From contig CM073324.1 in the NCBI GenBank assembly GCA_037043015.1, forward strand, positions 22,894,097 to 22,958,096: a DNA stretch of 64,000 bases. The letters run 5' to 3'. The position numbers and the translations under genes are program-made. The notes under the pieces are model-generated. The model did not search any database. It worked only from the letters and a program-made list of their open reading frames with translations, and was not told the origin of the DNA. Positions 1 to 9,714 of this stretch are shown in pieces (the stretch's first letter is position 1; every line of letters starts with the position of its first letter). This stretch comes from Bryum argenteum. Taxonomy: Eukaryota; Streptophyta; Bryopsida; Bryales; Bryaceae.

Positions 1-70
1 ATCATTATTATGAGTGTATAATAGTATTCTGTGATTCGCTACAAGTAGGTCTTTCCTTGTAAAAGAAAAA

Positions 71-76
71 CACGTG
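71..76. promoter_or_regulatory. G-box (CACGTG) upstream of WRKY gene
   Basis: A perfect CACGTG palindrome lies about 150 bp upstream of the WRKY start codon. CACGTG is the classic G-box bound by plant bZIP and bHLH factors. Position and perfect match are seen; a regulatory role is inferred. A TTGAC core at 124-128 is followed by A, so it is not a full W-box. Confidence 0.35.
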
Positions 77-211
77 GATGGCACTGGAAACTAGGCTCCG
101 CTTTGCTGCTTGTTATCCGCCCGTTGACAAAATTCTCTGACTTGTGTCCATCACAATCCTCTCGTCTCTTCTCTGACTTTCCTACAATTGATCGCGCAAG
201 CTAGCTTACAC

Positions 212-229
212 ATGAGCGGAGTCTGGTGA
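212..229 (+). promoter_or_regulatory. Five-codon upstream ORF overlapping the WRKY start
   Basis: An ATG at 212 opens a five-codon frame (M-S-G-V-W) whose TGA stop at 227-229 overlaps the main ATG at 229-231 by one base (TGATG). This spacing suits termination-reinitiation and could set WRKY translation. The arrangement is seen; the function is inferred and assumes transcription starts upstream of 212. Confidence 0.4.
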
Positions 230-2168
230 TGGATCCGCCGGAGGACAAGACGAAGAAGAAGTCGAAAGGTGCCGAAGAAGAAGAAGAAGAGGAATGGTGT
301 GCAATTAGACCAGATGATCCGGTTTGGCCGGAGGACGAGGGTGAGGACGATTTAGCAGCAGGATTGCCATGGTGCGATGGTGATCGACACCACCACCACG
401 ATGATTCGAGGTTACAGTTTCCGGAGTCGACAGTGGGTGTGCCAATATGTTCGGCACCGGATATGGGAGGAGGCAGTAGTAGTAGCAGTAGCATGCCTGC
501 AGAGTTGCCGGAAGAGTACCGACAGTTGCGCCTGGGGCGGCAGGAGTCTTTGGAGCTGCTAGTGGAGTCGTGGGCGCAGCTAGCACCGGACCACGGCGGA
601 GAGATCGAAGCGTATTCGCACGAGGAGCTTCGGCACTTTCAGGAGGATCTGGAGCAGTTCCTGTTCGTCGATCCCGGCGACTCGGAAACCATGTCGACGT
701 CGTCGCTCAGCATTGGCGGTGACACCGATCGAGACTCGGACCCCGCCGTTGTCACTTCCAGCGGCGAGTCCTCCCTCCCTTCCCCCACTGGAATGTTGAA
801 ACGGAAAGAGAGATTGCTCGGCTGCGAATCCCCTCCACAGCAACCCTCGCATCAGGACCCACAGTCCCCCATGTAAGCAATGCTCTCTACTCATCCTTAT
901 TACAGTATTAGGTCAACACACAATTTCAACTTACCACTAATAAAAACCACTTTACTGTATCAAACCTACAGTAACTATGCTCTCACTCTTACTACAGAAA
1001 TCTACTCTGTCAAGTTACTGCAGATTTGGATGCTTACTATGTAGAGTCTGTGCACATGTCGTAGAGATAAGCAGCAGAAGAAGCTGAAGGGAACTGAGCA
1101 GGCATTGCCAAGGACCCGGCCAAGATATGCCATCCAGACGAGGACGGAAGTGGATGTCATTGATGATGGGTATAGGTGGCGCAAGTACGGGCAAAAGCCA
1201 GTGAAGAATAGTGCACATCCCAGGTATTGACAACTTCACTTTGTGCATGGAATATATCTATATATACAGCTATTAGGTTTTGAGGGTAAAAGTTTTTGAT
1301 GCATGGGGGGGGTTGTCAGAAGGTACTGATGCATGCAATGTATTTGGAAACACTCAGGAATTATTACAGGTGCACGACTGCCAATTGCCCGGTGCGCAAG
1401 CGGGTAGAGCGTTCCACCGAGAATCCGAGTCATGTGCTCACAACGTATGATGGTACCCACACACATCCTGAGAATGTGGCTGCAACGCAACGGGAACCCT
1501 CGAGTGGAGCTACCCCTCCGGCGGACGCGCCGCCCCGGCTGCGGCAGGTGCCTCTGGGGCCACCGAGGTTACCACCCAGCAACTACATGGCACCCAATAT
1601 CATCGGGCACCTTCTGGCTGCCGGGGCCGCACAGGCTCCCCCCCTCGATCAACGGAGGTGGAGTGGTGGTACGAGCACAAGTGGTGGTACTCCCCCTGGC
1701 GGTTCGGGCACATTTTTTCATCAGAGCCTCAACCTTCTCCGGGCACATCAGTTCTTCCGGTTGCGGTATGGTACGCAATACCCTCTCCTGTCCAACATGT
1801 TGAACCTGATGCGGAACTTCCAGGCTCGGCCCCCGCCGCCGACGCAGCTCATGGACCCTCTCGCTACTCTTATGGCGGCACAGAGCTATTATGCCATGCA
1901 CGGTGGTGGTCTCGCGAGCCCCAATTTAGGGTTACCGGCAAACCAACAGCAGCCAGGGATGCCGAGTACGACGAGGGACCCTGTGACCATGCAACAGCGA
2001 CGGCTTTTGTGGATACAAGCATTGATGGGCGAGAATTTGTTGAACGTTGAAGGACCCTTGCCACCATCGCCGCCATCCCATCAACAACCGCTGCCATCTG
2101 ACAATGTGCAAGGGGAGGATGACGAAGAAGACAACAACCGAGATAACATAGGCGGCGACCCCACATGA
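229..2168 (+). CDS. WRKY transcription factor, group IIc-like
   Basis: Sequence-specific nuclear transcription factor that would bind W-box DNA. Proposed exons are 229-872, 1065-1223 and 1358-2168, giving 537 residues in frame. The single WRKY domain has WRKYGQK at about residues 253-259 and a zinc finger C273-x4-C278-x23-H302-x-H304, the C2H2 pattern of group II. The last intron splits the arginine codon of the PR motif before NYYRC, the conserved WRKY-domain intron site. The first 214 residues are acidic and Ser/Glu-rich, and the tail is Pro/Gln-rich with an acidic end; neither matches a domain I know. The ATG at 229 is preferred because an overlapping upstream ORF ends exactly there; a GTG three bases upstream is not needed. 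Assignment to IIc rather than another single-domain class rests on the finger spacing and flanks. Confidence 0.92.
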
Positions 2169-2443
2169 TGTAAATTGGGAAGTGGTCAAAACCTCCTCCT
2201 TGTTTATTTTTTGTACATACATACACATGTTGGTACAAGGGGCTAGCCCAATGAACATTGACAATCAAGCAATAATTCCTCCCTTTTGCCATGCGGGGTT
2301 CCGTGTTGTCTCACATGAGTGTATGATGATGTTAAAAAACTCCCCAATTACTCACCTTTTCTTACGACAAGCAAACCCATGCATGTTCTTGCACAAGGTG
2401 GTCAATGCCACTACCAATTTCTTAGTAGTATAAGGGCTACTTT

Positions 2444-2575
2444 CACTAGTAGAAAAGTGGCTTGAGAACAACTGAAGCAAAAGTGATTTACACCCAAGGT
2501 GGATGTAAAATGCCACATTTGCATATAATTTGGGGTATATCCATGTGTTATACTCAAGCCACTTCTCTACTAGTG
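2444..2575. mobile_element. Small CACTA-type non-autonomous element
   Basis: The ends are inverted copies beginning CACTAGTAGARAAGTGGC (about 23 bp with one mismatch), flanked on both sides by TTT. CACTA termini and a 3-bp target duplication are the hallmarks of the CACTA/CMC superfamily. At 132 bp it has no coding capacity. The TTT duplication is weak because the flank is T-rich. Confidence 0.65.
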
Positions 2576-2958
2576 TTTTTAAATGTCCTAGTTTCTAAGC
2601 ATGGCTTATTCTTTCTTTCTTTTTTCTTTCTTTTGAGGTGGAATGAGTAGAATCTTGTATGAGAGGTTACTCTACAAATGCTTATTGCCAGATGTCTCAA
2701 ACATTGGTAAAGAACTGCTTGCTCATATTCTGCAATAGAAACAAGAATATGTTTCCAATTATCATTTTTTTTTTTTTTTTTTTTTAATTTTTTTTTAAAG
2801 GCCCAGCCTTACAAAGTGGAGTCAGTTGATTTGGAAAGAAAAAATTGGAGTCAAAAGATGTCATGGTTGACTGATTGATAGTCAAAAGTCTTCATTTCCA
2901 ACTTCCTCATTGCCAGAATTTTGATCATAGACTCACGTGCATATGGATTGTAGAAACT

Positions 2959-3628
2959 TGTGTCTGGTGGGAGTAGAAACATGTGCGTAGTGAGGAATCT
3001 ATGCCCTAGTGGGAAGAAAGTGGCATGATATGATGTATGGAAAAGTGTGGTATTTTCACCAAGTCATTCGACTCCCCACAATTACCACCAAACTTGGTGG
3101 AATGAGACATTCCTGATGAAAATATCAGTGAAGAGCTTGATGGAAATACCACTTTTCCAATAGTGGTTCTAGGAGTAGCTACATTGTTGGTTTTTATTAG
3201 CGTCCATGGCACTAGCTAATTGTGAACAATGGATACCTATGTGAGTACTAAGGTAAGTATTTGGTATAAAAACCAAAGAAACCAAAGAAAATTGTGTCTA
3301 AAGAGAGTAGAAACATGTGCGTTGTCAGGAATCTATACCCTAGTGGGAAGAAGTTGGCATGATATGATGGATGTCTACACTAGTGGAAAAGTGTGGTATT
3401 TTCACCAAGTTGAGTGACTCACCACGGTTGCCACCAAACTTGGTGGATGGAGACATTCTTGATGAAAATATGGGTGAAGAGTTTGATAGAAATACCACTT
3501 TTCCAATAGTGGTAGGAGTAGCTACATTGTTGGTTTTGATTGGCGTACATGACACTAATTGTGAACAATGGATACCTATGCATGTGAGTATTGAGGTAAG
3601 TATTTGGTAAGAAATCAAAGAAATATGG
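2959..3628. repeat. Diverged tandem duplication, unit about 333 bp
   Basis: Two head-to-tail copies, 2959-3290 and 3293-3628, share a start (TGTGTCT..GAGTAGAAACATGTGCG) and an end (GGTAAGTATTTGGTA) with scattered substitutions and small indels between them. The second copy contains a CACTA-ended segment at 3378-3511. Open frames across the copies come from the repeat and do not look like genes. Confidence 0.75.
3378..3511. mobile_element. CACTA-ended MITE inside the tandem repeat
   Basis: The left end begins CACTAGTGGAAAAGTG; the right end is its inverted counterpart, finishing ACTTTTCCAATAGTG. Internal bases of the termini remain alignable for about 24 bp. The corresponding segment in the first tandem copy has lost the outer CACTAG. 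No clear 3-bp target duplication was found. Confidence 0.45.
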
Positions 3629-3984
3629 GACACTATTTGTGACACTCATTGGCCAACTTGACTGGTGTATAATCATTTGCTTATCAAATGCTTGGAAGAG
3701 ACTTTCTACAATATATCTTGTTATCAAAATAATCTGTTTGTACAACCAACTTCCTAAGTTATATTAGACAATATTTGTGGAGGGACACCAAAAATATTAG
3801 TAGTGCAAAGAGGTTGTTCTTGATCAGAAGATGGTACTTTTATATAAGAATTGGGCCTTCATAGATAAGGCGATGAAAATACTTTGTCCATAACATTTTA
3901 TTTAAAAAACAAGGAAAAATACATCGAGGCCTTTCAAGGCCAACATAGAGAACAAATTTGATCCTTGATTCTATACAAAAATAA

Positions 3985-4135
3985 ATAAGAACACCAAACC
4001 CTTGTAGGTCTGGCGTGAATAAAATGCCCGTTCGACCTACCCTTCATGATATGCCCACGGGACATAACAACAATGACGTAGGACTACTAACCCCTCTCAG
4101 GGTGGACACTATAACCACAAGTAGTGACCAGTAAC
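3985..4135 (-). repeat. Partial copy of the SINE-like repeat
   Basis: This stretch shares blocks in the same order with 51490-51620: GGTSTGGYGTGAATA, GTTCGACCTA, a purine-rich centre, then ACTACTAAYCCCTCT and GACACTAT. It lacks the tRNA-like head and is more diverged than the complete copy at 51466-51813. Confidence 0.5.
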
Positions 4136-4659
4136 CGTTGAACTAATAGCTAAATATTTTGTTATATAACTTACGGTTTGTTTGTTCGTTTACCACATAT
4201 TGGTATAACTGTAGGATGTTGATCCAGTTGAGCTAGATTAAATTTACATAAGCTTGGGTCCTATAGAACAGATCCTGTTCAAGTATAGTCGTTGATTCTA
4301 TACACTATCATCCCAAGATCAAACAATATTAAAAACAACAAACAACTTTTACAAAATTATTGCTATTCATCAAGTTAAAGTTACTCAAGTTTTTTTGTTG
4401 AGTGTCTTTAATACAAGTTCCCAAAAAAATAAAAAGATAAAAAAATGATCAAGCAAATGACGGGTTCACTAAGTAGAGAGTTTGGAAAAATTATTTAAAA
4501 ATAGAATCTCCATTGGCAATCCAAAGAGGTCTTGCAAACAACGAACAGATTAAAAGAATATAGCCATAGGCTCATGTGTAGCCTAATCTACCCTTGTGGC
4601 TATACAACCCAACCTCCCACTTAGACCATATTCTCTCCTTAGCATTAGTTTTTAGAAAG

Positions 4660-4945
4660 ATAGAAACTCCGGTCCCTTTCTCTGGGGCTGGTGTGAATGA
4701 AGTGTTCATTCACAATGTTAATAACCCAATGTCCACTAGACAAGGGGACATTGGAACAATACTACTTCCCCCTTTTGAGAGTGGACATTGTAACTACGCT
4801 AGTTTCTAGCTAGTTACAAGTGCCTTGGAGATACTTGATATAGTATCCCCCACAAAAACTTTCAGGTACCCATACAACAGGGTCCAAGGACCCCGCACCA
4901 CACGGTTGGGTAGACTATGGTGGTGAGCATTAGCTTCTACTCTCA
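4660..4945 (-). repeat. 5'-truncated copy of the SINE-like repeat
   Basis: It aligns with 51477-51740 from the GAAACTCC end through GGCTGGTGTGAAT, TGCCTTGGAGATAC, GGTACCCATA and GGGTAGACTATGGTGGTGAG, then stops before the tRNA-like head. That is what 5' truncation of a minus-strand retroposon gives. Confidence 0.6.
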
Positions 4946-5651
4946 TGCTATCTCTCATTGAAGCAAAGTGTAAAGAATTGGTGATGACATTTTAGCAACT
5001 ACTTGCTTCTCCTCATGACCACTTGCCAAGCTTAGCAAAAAAGCGTAACAAAAGTGTGACGTACACTTTTAAGTCCTCGTACGGTCTTGCACCCTTGGCG
5101 TATGACCATCAAGGATAACCTTACCAAAGTTGACCGAGCTTTTACATGGTTACATTTATTTTTCAAATGTCACATAGGATTCTTGTAGTGAAAGGAACCC
5201 TCTACTATGCACATCATTTAAAATTTGAACATAAAAATTTCGTGTAGGAAAATGTAAAAACCAATATAGGCAATAGTGGTTTTCTGATATTCTACATTTT
5301 ATTTTTTGTTTTTGATGCTGCCCATTTGGTGGCGTTATGTATGAGAGTAGGGGCTGAAAGCAGTTTTAAAATCACTGCCATCTAAAACAGGTCAACAAAC
5401 TGCTTTCGTCATGTTGACCATTATTTTGACCCCTTGTTTGACTCTGGGTCCCATGCCCTATTTTTGTGAGTCACACTAATTAGACCCCTGTCTATTTCTT
5501 GTACGAATAAGTTACCACTTGGAAAAAAATAGACAAGGTACTGTATATGACCGAGCATACATTTTGGGGCATGTCTTTCAATAGTATAGGAATCATTGTT
5601 CTTGGTAAAAATTCATGTCGAGAGTGAAAATTTTCTAAAACCTAACATTAA

Positions 5652-5904
5652 CCCCTAACTTTCCTTTAAAACCCCAAAACGGGTTTTGGAGGTTTTTGCT
5701 GGAGAAAAACTCAGCCAACTTTGACCATTATAATCTCACAAATGAGGAAGAATGAACGGTTGAAATTTGGTATGCGAGAAGAATGTCAAGTGAACTTCAA
5801 GATCTTACGGTTGGATCTTCTAAATAATGCTTAGATTGAGATTTTTTGAGCTTAATCTAAAGGAAGGTCAGATTTTGTGACGTAGACCGTTTTGCAACAA
5901 GGGG
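5652..5904. mobile_element. TTAA-flanked TIR element, family A copy 1
   Basis: A 253-bp element begins CCCCTAAC and ends CAAGGGG, with TTAA immediately outside each end (5648-5651 and 5905-5908). It is the same family, in opposite orientation, as 39806-40065; shared internal blocks include CAGCCAACTTTGACCATTAT and ACGGTTGGATCTTCTAA. TTAA target duplication with CCC-starting ends is the piggyBac signature. No coding capacity. Confidence 0.65.
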
Positions 5905-7053
5905 TTAATTAACAACTCTTGCGTAGTTTCACGATAGAAGAAACCAAGTCTTTGTATCTTTCCATGATCCTACACATAAAACTACTCGGTATGTTCCCTC
6001 CATCAAGATAATTAGAATCGCATGAATGTAATTTTGCTCATGCTTCTTGTTGGTCCATACTTATGATGAGTCTCCATTGACTTTATCAACCCTCAAGATG
6101 GTGTGCTCGCATGCTTACAATGCAAAAAGTCTTGAAATAGTGACCCTTGACAAATTTGGCAAGCATGTACCCAAAGTTACCAAAAAACAATGGTTTTGAA
6201 TGGGAATCCCAATAATGTTACTATCATATGGTTTTACTACATCTTGGAAGAAGATCTCCATGCACATGTATGTGATGTTCAATTATTTCTGTACTCGTGC
6301 ATGAAATGCGAGATCTCTTCGATTGTAATTATTGGGTCGAACATGACATTTACAAAATAAATCATCGGGACCTCCTCTTATTCACGACTACGTTAAATTT
6401 GTTGATTATAGTTAAATGTACTAATTTACATGAATATGTTATATTTGATCAATATTTTTACCCTCTATATTATTGAGGATGAGGATTCTATGATAGTGTA
6501 GGCATCAATGCTCTTGGTAAATAGTTATGTCAAGAGTTAAAACTTATTGAATTTTATCAAAAATTTAGAAAGTAGCATAGCATCAATCATTATTATTAGG
6601 GCTCCTTCATAGTATGGCAGTCCAAGTCGAGAGGTTGTGGGATTGCGAGTCCAAAAATTGTTGAAAGTCCAAAGAAATCTACTGAAATGGCCAATATGAT
6701 ATTGTAATTGGAGCCTTTGGCTGGGCATAGTGTGTGGTCTTCAAAGGTCAAACTCAAAGTCCAAAGCTCTTGCCATGAACTGCCACTGCCTCTCAAGTCC
6801 TAGTTTGAGGCCTCCAAAGGCCAAGCCTACAGTCCAAACCCATACAATTTTTTTGGCTTCAATCTACTTATTTGAAGTCCAAAAGTAACTTTTTGATGTA
6901 TACCACATATGTTTGTTTTTTTCTTTTTCTTCACCATTAAAAAAATAAATAAAAACGTTAAAAAAAATCCTTAAATATAAATAAATAAATAAATAATTTT
7001 TTAAACAATCCTGCTTTACTTGTACCGTATGAGTTTCTAAATCTCCACACAAG

Positions 7054-7446
7054 TATGGTAGAAGTACCTAAAACCACCAGCACCCCCACTATCAACATGT
7101 AGGTCTCCCAATAACCGCACCTAGCCTGAACTAGCATTGTCAGAACACTCAATTCAAACTGACCAATCAAAACAATAAAAAAGCTGGTGGTTTTGGGTCG
7201 AATCATGAATGGAAATTTGTACCAGCTAAGGTGGTTTTTGCATACCCTATATGTTGATTACGGGTCCTGCAGTACTTTACTGTTTGAAAATTTGTATTAA
7301 TTCGTGTGTTTTACAAAAAAAAAATATAAAAATTGCAAACCTTCCTAAAAAGTATCTTGCCACCCAAAAAAAATTACCCATTATAACTAGACCAGCTACA
7401 AATGGGCGAATTTTCTTATGTTGGTGGTTATGGGTACTTCGACTAT
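7054..7446. mobile_element. About 0.39-kb TIR element, copy 1
   Basis: The ends are inverted repeats of about 30 bp built around GAAGTACC..AACCACCA. A second copy in opposite orientation lies at 41696-42089 and is clearly similar over its whole length, which defines the boundaries. No coding capacity. The target duplication is not resolved to the base, so the superfamily is left open. Confidence 0.7.
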
Positions 7447-8117
7447 AGTGTTAGTTTTACTTTTCTCAATCAAATTTAGATACCAGAATTGCTCTTGTAC
7501 TGAATTATTGTTTCAAGCTGACAATCCTATTAGAAACTAGCATGATAAACCCATGACAAGTATTAGAATGTCTAACTATACACATTTAATATATTTTGAC
7601 ACACGAATCCAAAAGAGAAAATTATAAGCCCCTCCATTAAATGAAGGCAATTAGAGACCACATTTAAGTTTGTCTCTTTTCCATCATCATCAACGGCCAA
7701 GATCTTGTTAGTTTTTGAATTTTTCATGTACAAAATCTAACGGCCTCTTGATCATAGTTTGGATCTTGTAAAATGCGGGACCCAAATAAACAACGAGAGG
7801 CTGTCGCCTTGGTCAAGAAAAGCTGCTAGGTAGATAATAATAATGGGGAGCGATGGCCACGAGACTTAAGCTTTAAGTGAGAACTCTTGAGAGACTAGAA
7901 TTATTGTTTCCTCCAATTCGATTGGCCGATATTGACCGCCTCTCAACCTTTGGCGACAATGTGAAGCAGCCCTTAGTGTACCCATATTATTACTTCTAAG
8001 ACTTGATTGAGTCACATATTGTATGAAGAGGAAGACATAATCTTTTTGGTTTAATTTAAGTGCAGCATATGCTATCAAACTTGAACCAATGAATAGTTAT
8101 AATGTGTAACTCCTTAA

Positions 8118-9300
8118 CCCTTAAACGTACAAGGGGGGTTTAGAGCTTAGAAACATAATTTTTTACAAAGTGTCATAAATGAAAATGAAAAGATAAGAAA
8201 GTTATTTAGATCTCAACCGTACAATCTCGTAGTGTACTTGCTGTAGGTAACGTGAATCAGATTTAGAGTCATGAAGCCTCATATATTGCGAGATCTTAAC
8301 CCTTAAACGTCAAACCCAGCCCGAGGGGTTGGGTTTTCTTTTGAGAGAATCTTGCTCATAACTTACACTCCATTATACCAAGTGGAATTTTTAGAATTCC
8401 AAATTGAGCACCTTAAAGAGATCTATACTTTCTTAGAATAGAGCTCAAGCAAATTAAAAATAGAATAATGCTAAAAATGGAGTTTAAAAGAGATTTTGGG
8501 TGTGGTATCAGGAAAGCATATGACGTTTAAGGGTTAACCTATTAGTACTCAAACAAGATCACAAAATTTGAGCATTCTTACTGTGAAGTGAAAATGCTAC
8601 CTACGAACATATTGCAATGAAATTTTTTCCAACTACAGAGTTGTTTAGTCTCATTTCAACAACACTCTTGTACAAAAAGATCCATCAATAAGAATTCTTG
8701 GCTCAAATAATAGCCTTGCAAGGGTGAAACTTGCCAAAATATTTACAAAGGAAAAAGGGTCCAAATCCACACTCCTTGCACTCAATTTATTGCCTTATCT
8801 ATAAAACACCTTTGATTCCGTCAAAAAAATTACCACTTAAAATATACTCTTTCAAAAAACTATCCCTAAAAATGAAGTTGAAATCCAATGGTGGATGAAG
8901 GAGATATAACTCTTTAAATCATCCACCTTTTTACTTTTTTCATCTGTAGAAACATCATTCAAAATCCAATTCTAAAAGTATCTAGATCAAAAAACTTCCA
9001 ACTAAAAAGTTGTTAGTTATATCTTAAGCTCATGATTATATAGAAATAAATCATAAAAAATGTTTCCCATAATTGCCTCACAATGGTAAAACATGCCCCA
9101 CGTTTGCAAACTCAAAATGAAAAGTTATTTTCACCAAAATGCACGCCATTTATTCAAACTTCATTATATGGCTCTGCAATTTTTACCACACAAAGTAGAC
9201 TTGAATTGAGACCCAACCCAAGTAATTCTGTCCAAAACAGAGCCCAAATAAAGAAAATTTGGCTCTTCAAAGTTCATCCAAAATATCGTTTATTCAACAT
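8118..9300. repeat. Large TTAA-type repeat, family C copy 1 (interrupted)
   Basis: The left end is TTAA followed by CCCTTAAACGTAC. The sequence then tracks the copy at 20255-21187, with shared landmarks TCATAAATGAAAAT, ATTCTTGGCTCAAATAA and CAATGGTGGATGA. It is interrupted by the 234-bp element at 8300-8533. Similarity fades after about 9290 and the right terminus is lost. No protein is recognised. Confidence 0.65.
8300..8533. mobile_element. piggyBac-like MITE with TTAA target duplication
   Basis: A 234-bp element with perfect 13-bp inverted ends (CCCTTAAACGTCA) and TTAA on both flanks (8296-8299 and 8534-8537). It sits inside a copy of a larger repeat. The related copy near 20420 reads through the same point without the insert, which gives an empty-site comparison. 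A TTAA duplication with CCCT ends is diagnostic of piggyBac-type transposition. It carries no transposase, so mobilisation in trans is inferred. Confidence 0.8.
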
Positions 9301-9714
9301 TTTTGGAGTCTCCGGAATCTTTTGGCGAAGGCCAACTCTTTCCCGCCAAAACGCTGCCATGTCACCCGCCAGGTGGGATATAGAAAAATCGGGTCGAATG
9401 TCAATCCAAAGCTCACATTGGTGGATTCCATGGACTTGACTTGAGCCCCATTACGCAGAAGTAATACTGTAGCACAAAATAGTGTGGGTTTCTCAGATCA
9501 GAAAGACCAAATCAAAGAAAAGGTATCGGCTCACTCAAAGTTGTAGACTCCGATCGCCCGGGGTGCGGAAGAATGTGGATTCATGGCACTCAATGTGACC
9601 TCCGAATGTTCATGCAAAATTCATGAGCATGAATGTACAAGCCCTCACTCCCCTTGAAAATCAAAGTAAAGCAGAAGTTAGATCACCAGAGCTGAGCTGA
9701 GCTGAACTTTGGAG

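Larger units (their letters stand above)
2169..9714. other. Gene-free repeat-rich interval
   Basis: No convincing gene between the WRKY stop and the deaminase start. The interval is AT-rich and holds the mobile and repeated elements listed separately (2444-2575, 2959-3628, 3985-4135, 4660-4945, 5652-5904, 7054-7446, 8118-9300, 8300-8533). Short open frames here show no domain or splice pattern. A pure A/T tract lies near 2768-2797. Confidence 0.7.

Noticed and set aside
226..228. GTG start giving a Met-Met N-terminus for the WRKY protein
   Set aside because: A normal ATG follows at 229 and is linked to the overlapping upstream ORF; non-ATG initiation is not needed.
9083..9439. 118-codon plus-strand frame
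   Set aside because: It overlaps the end of a family C repeat and has no recognisable domain.
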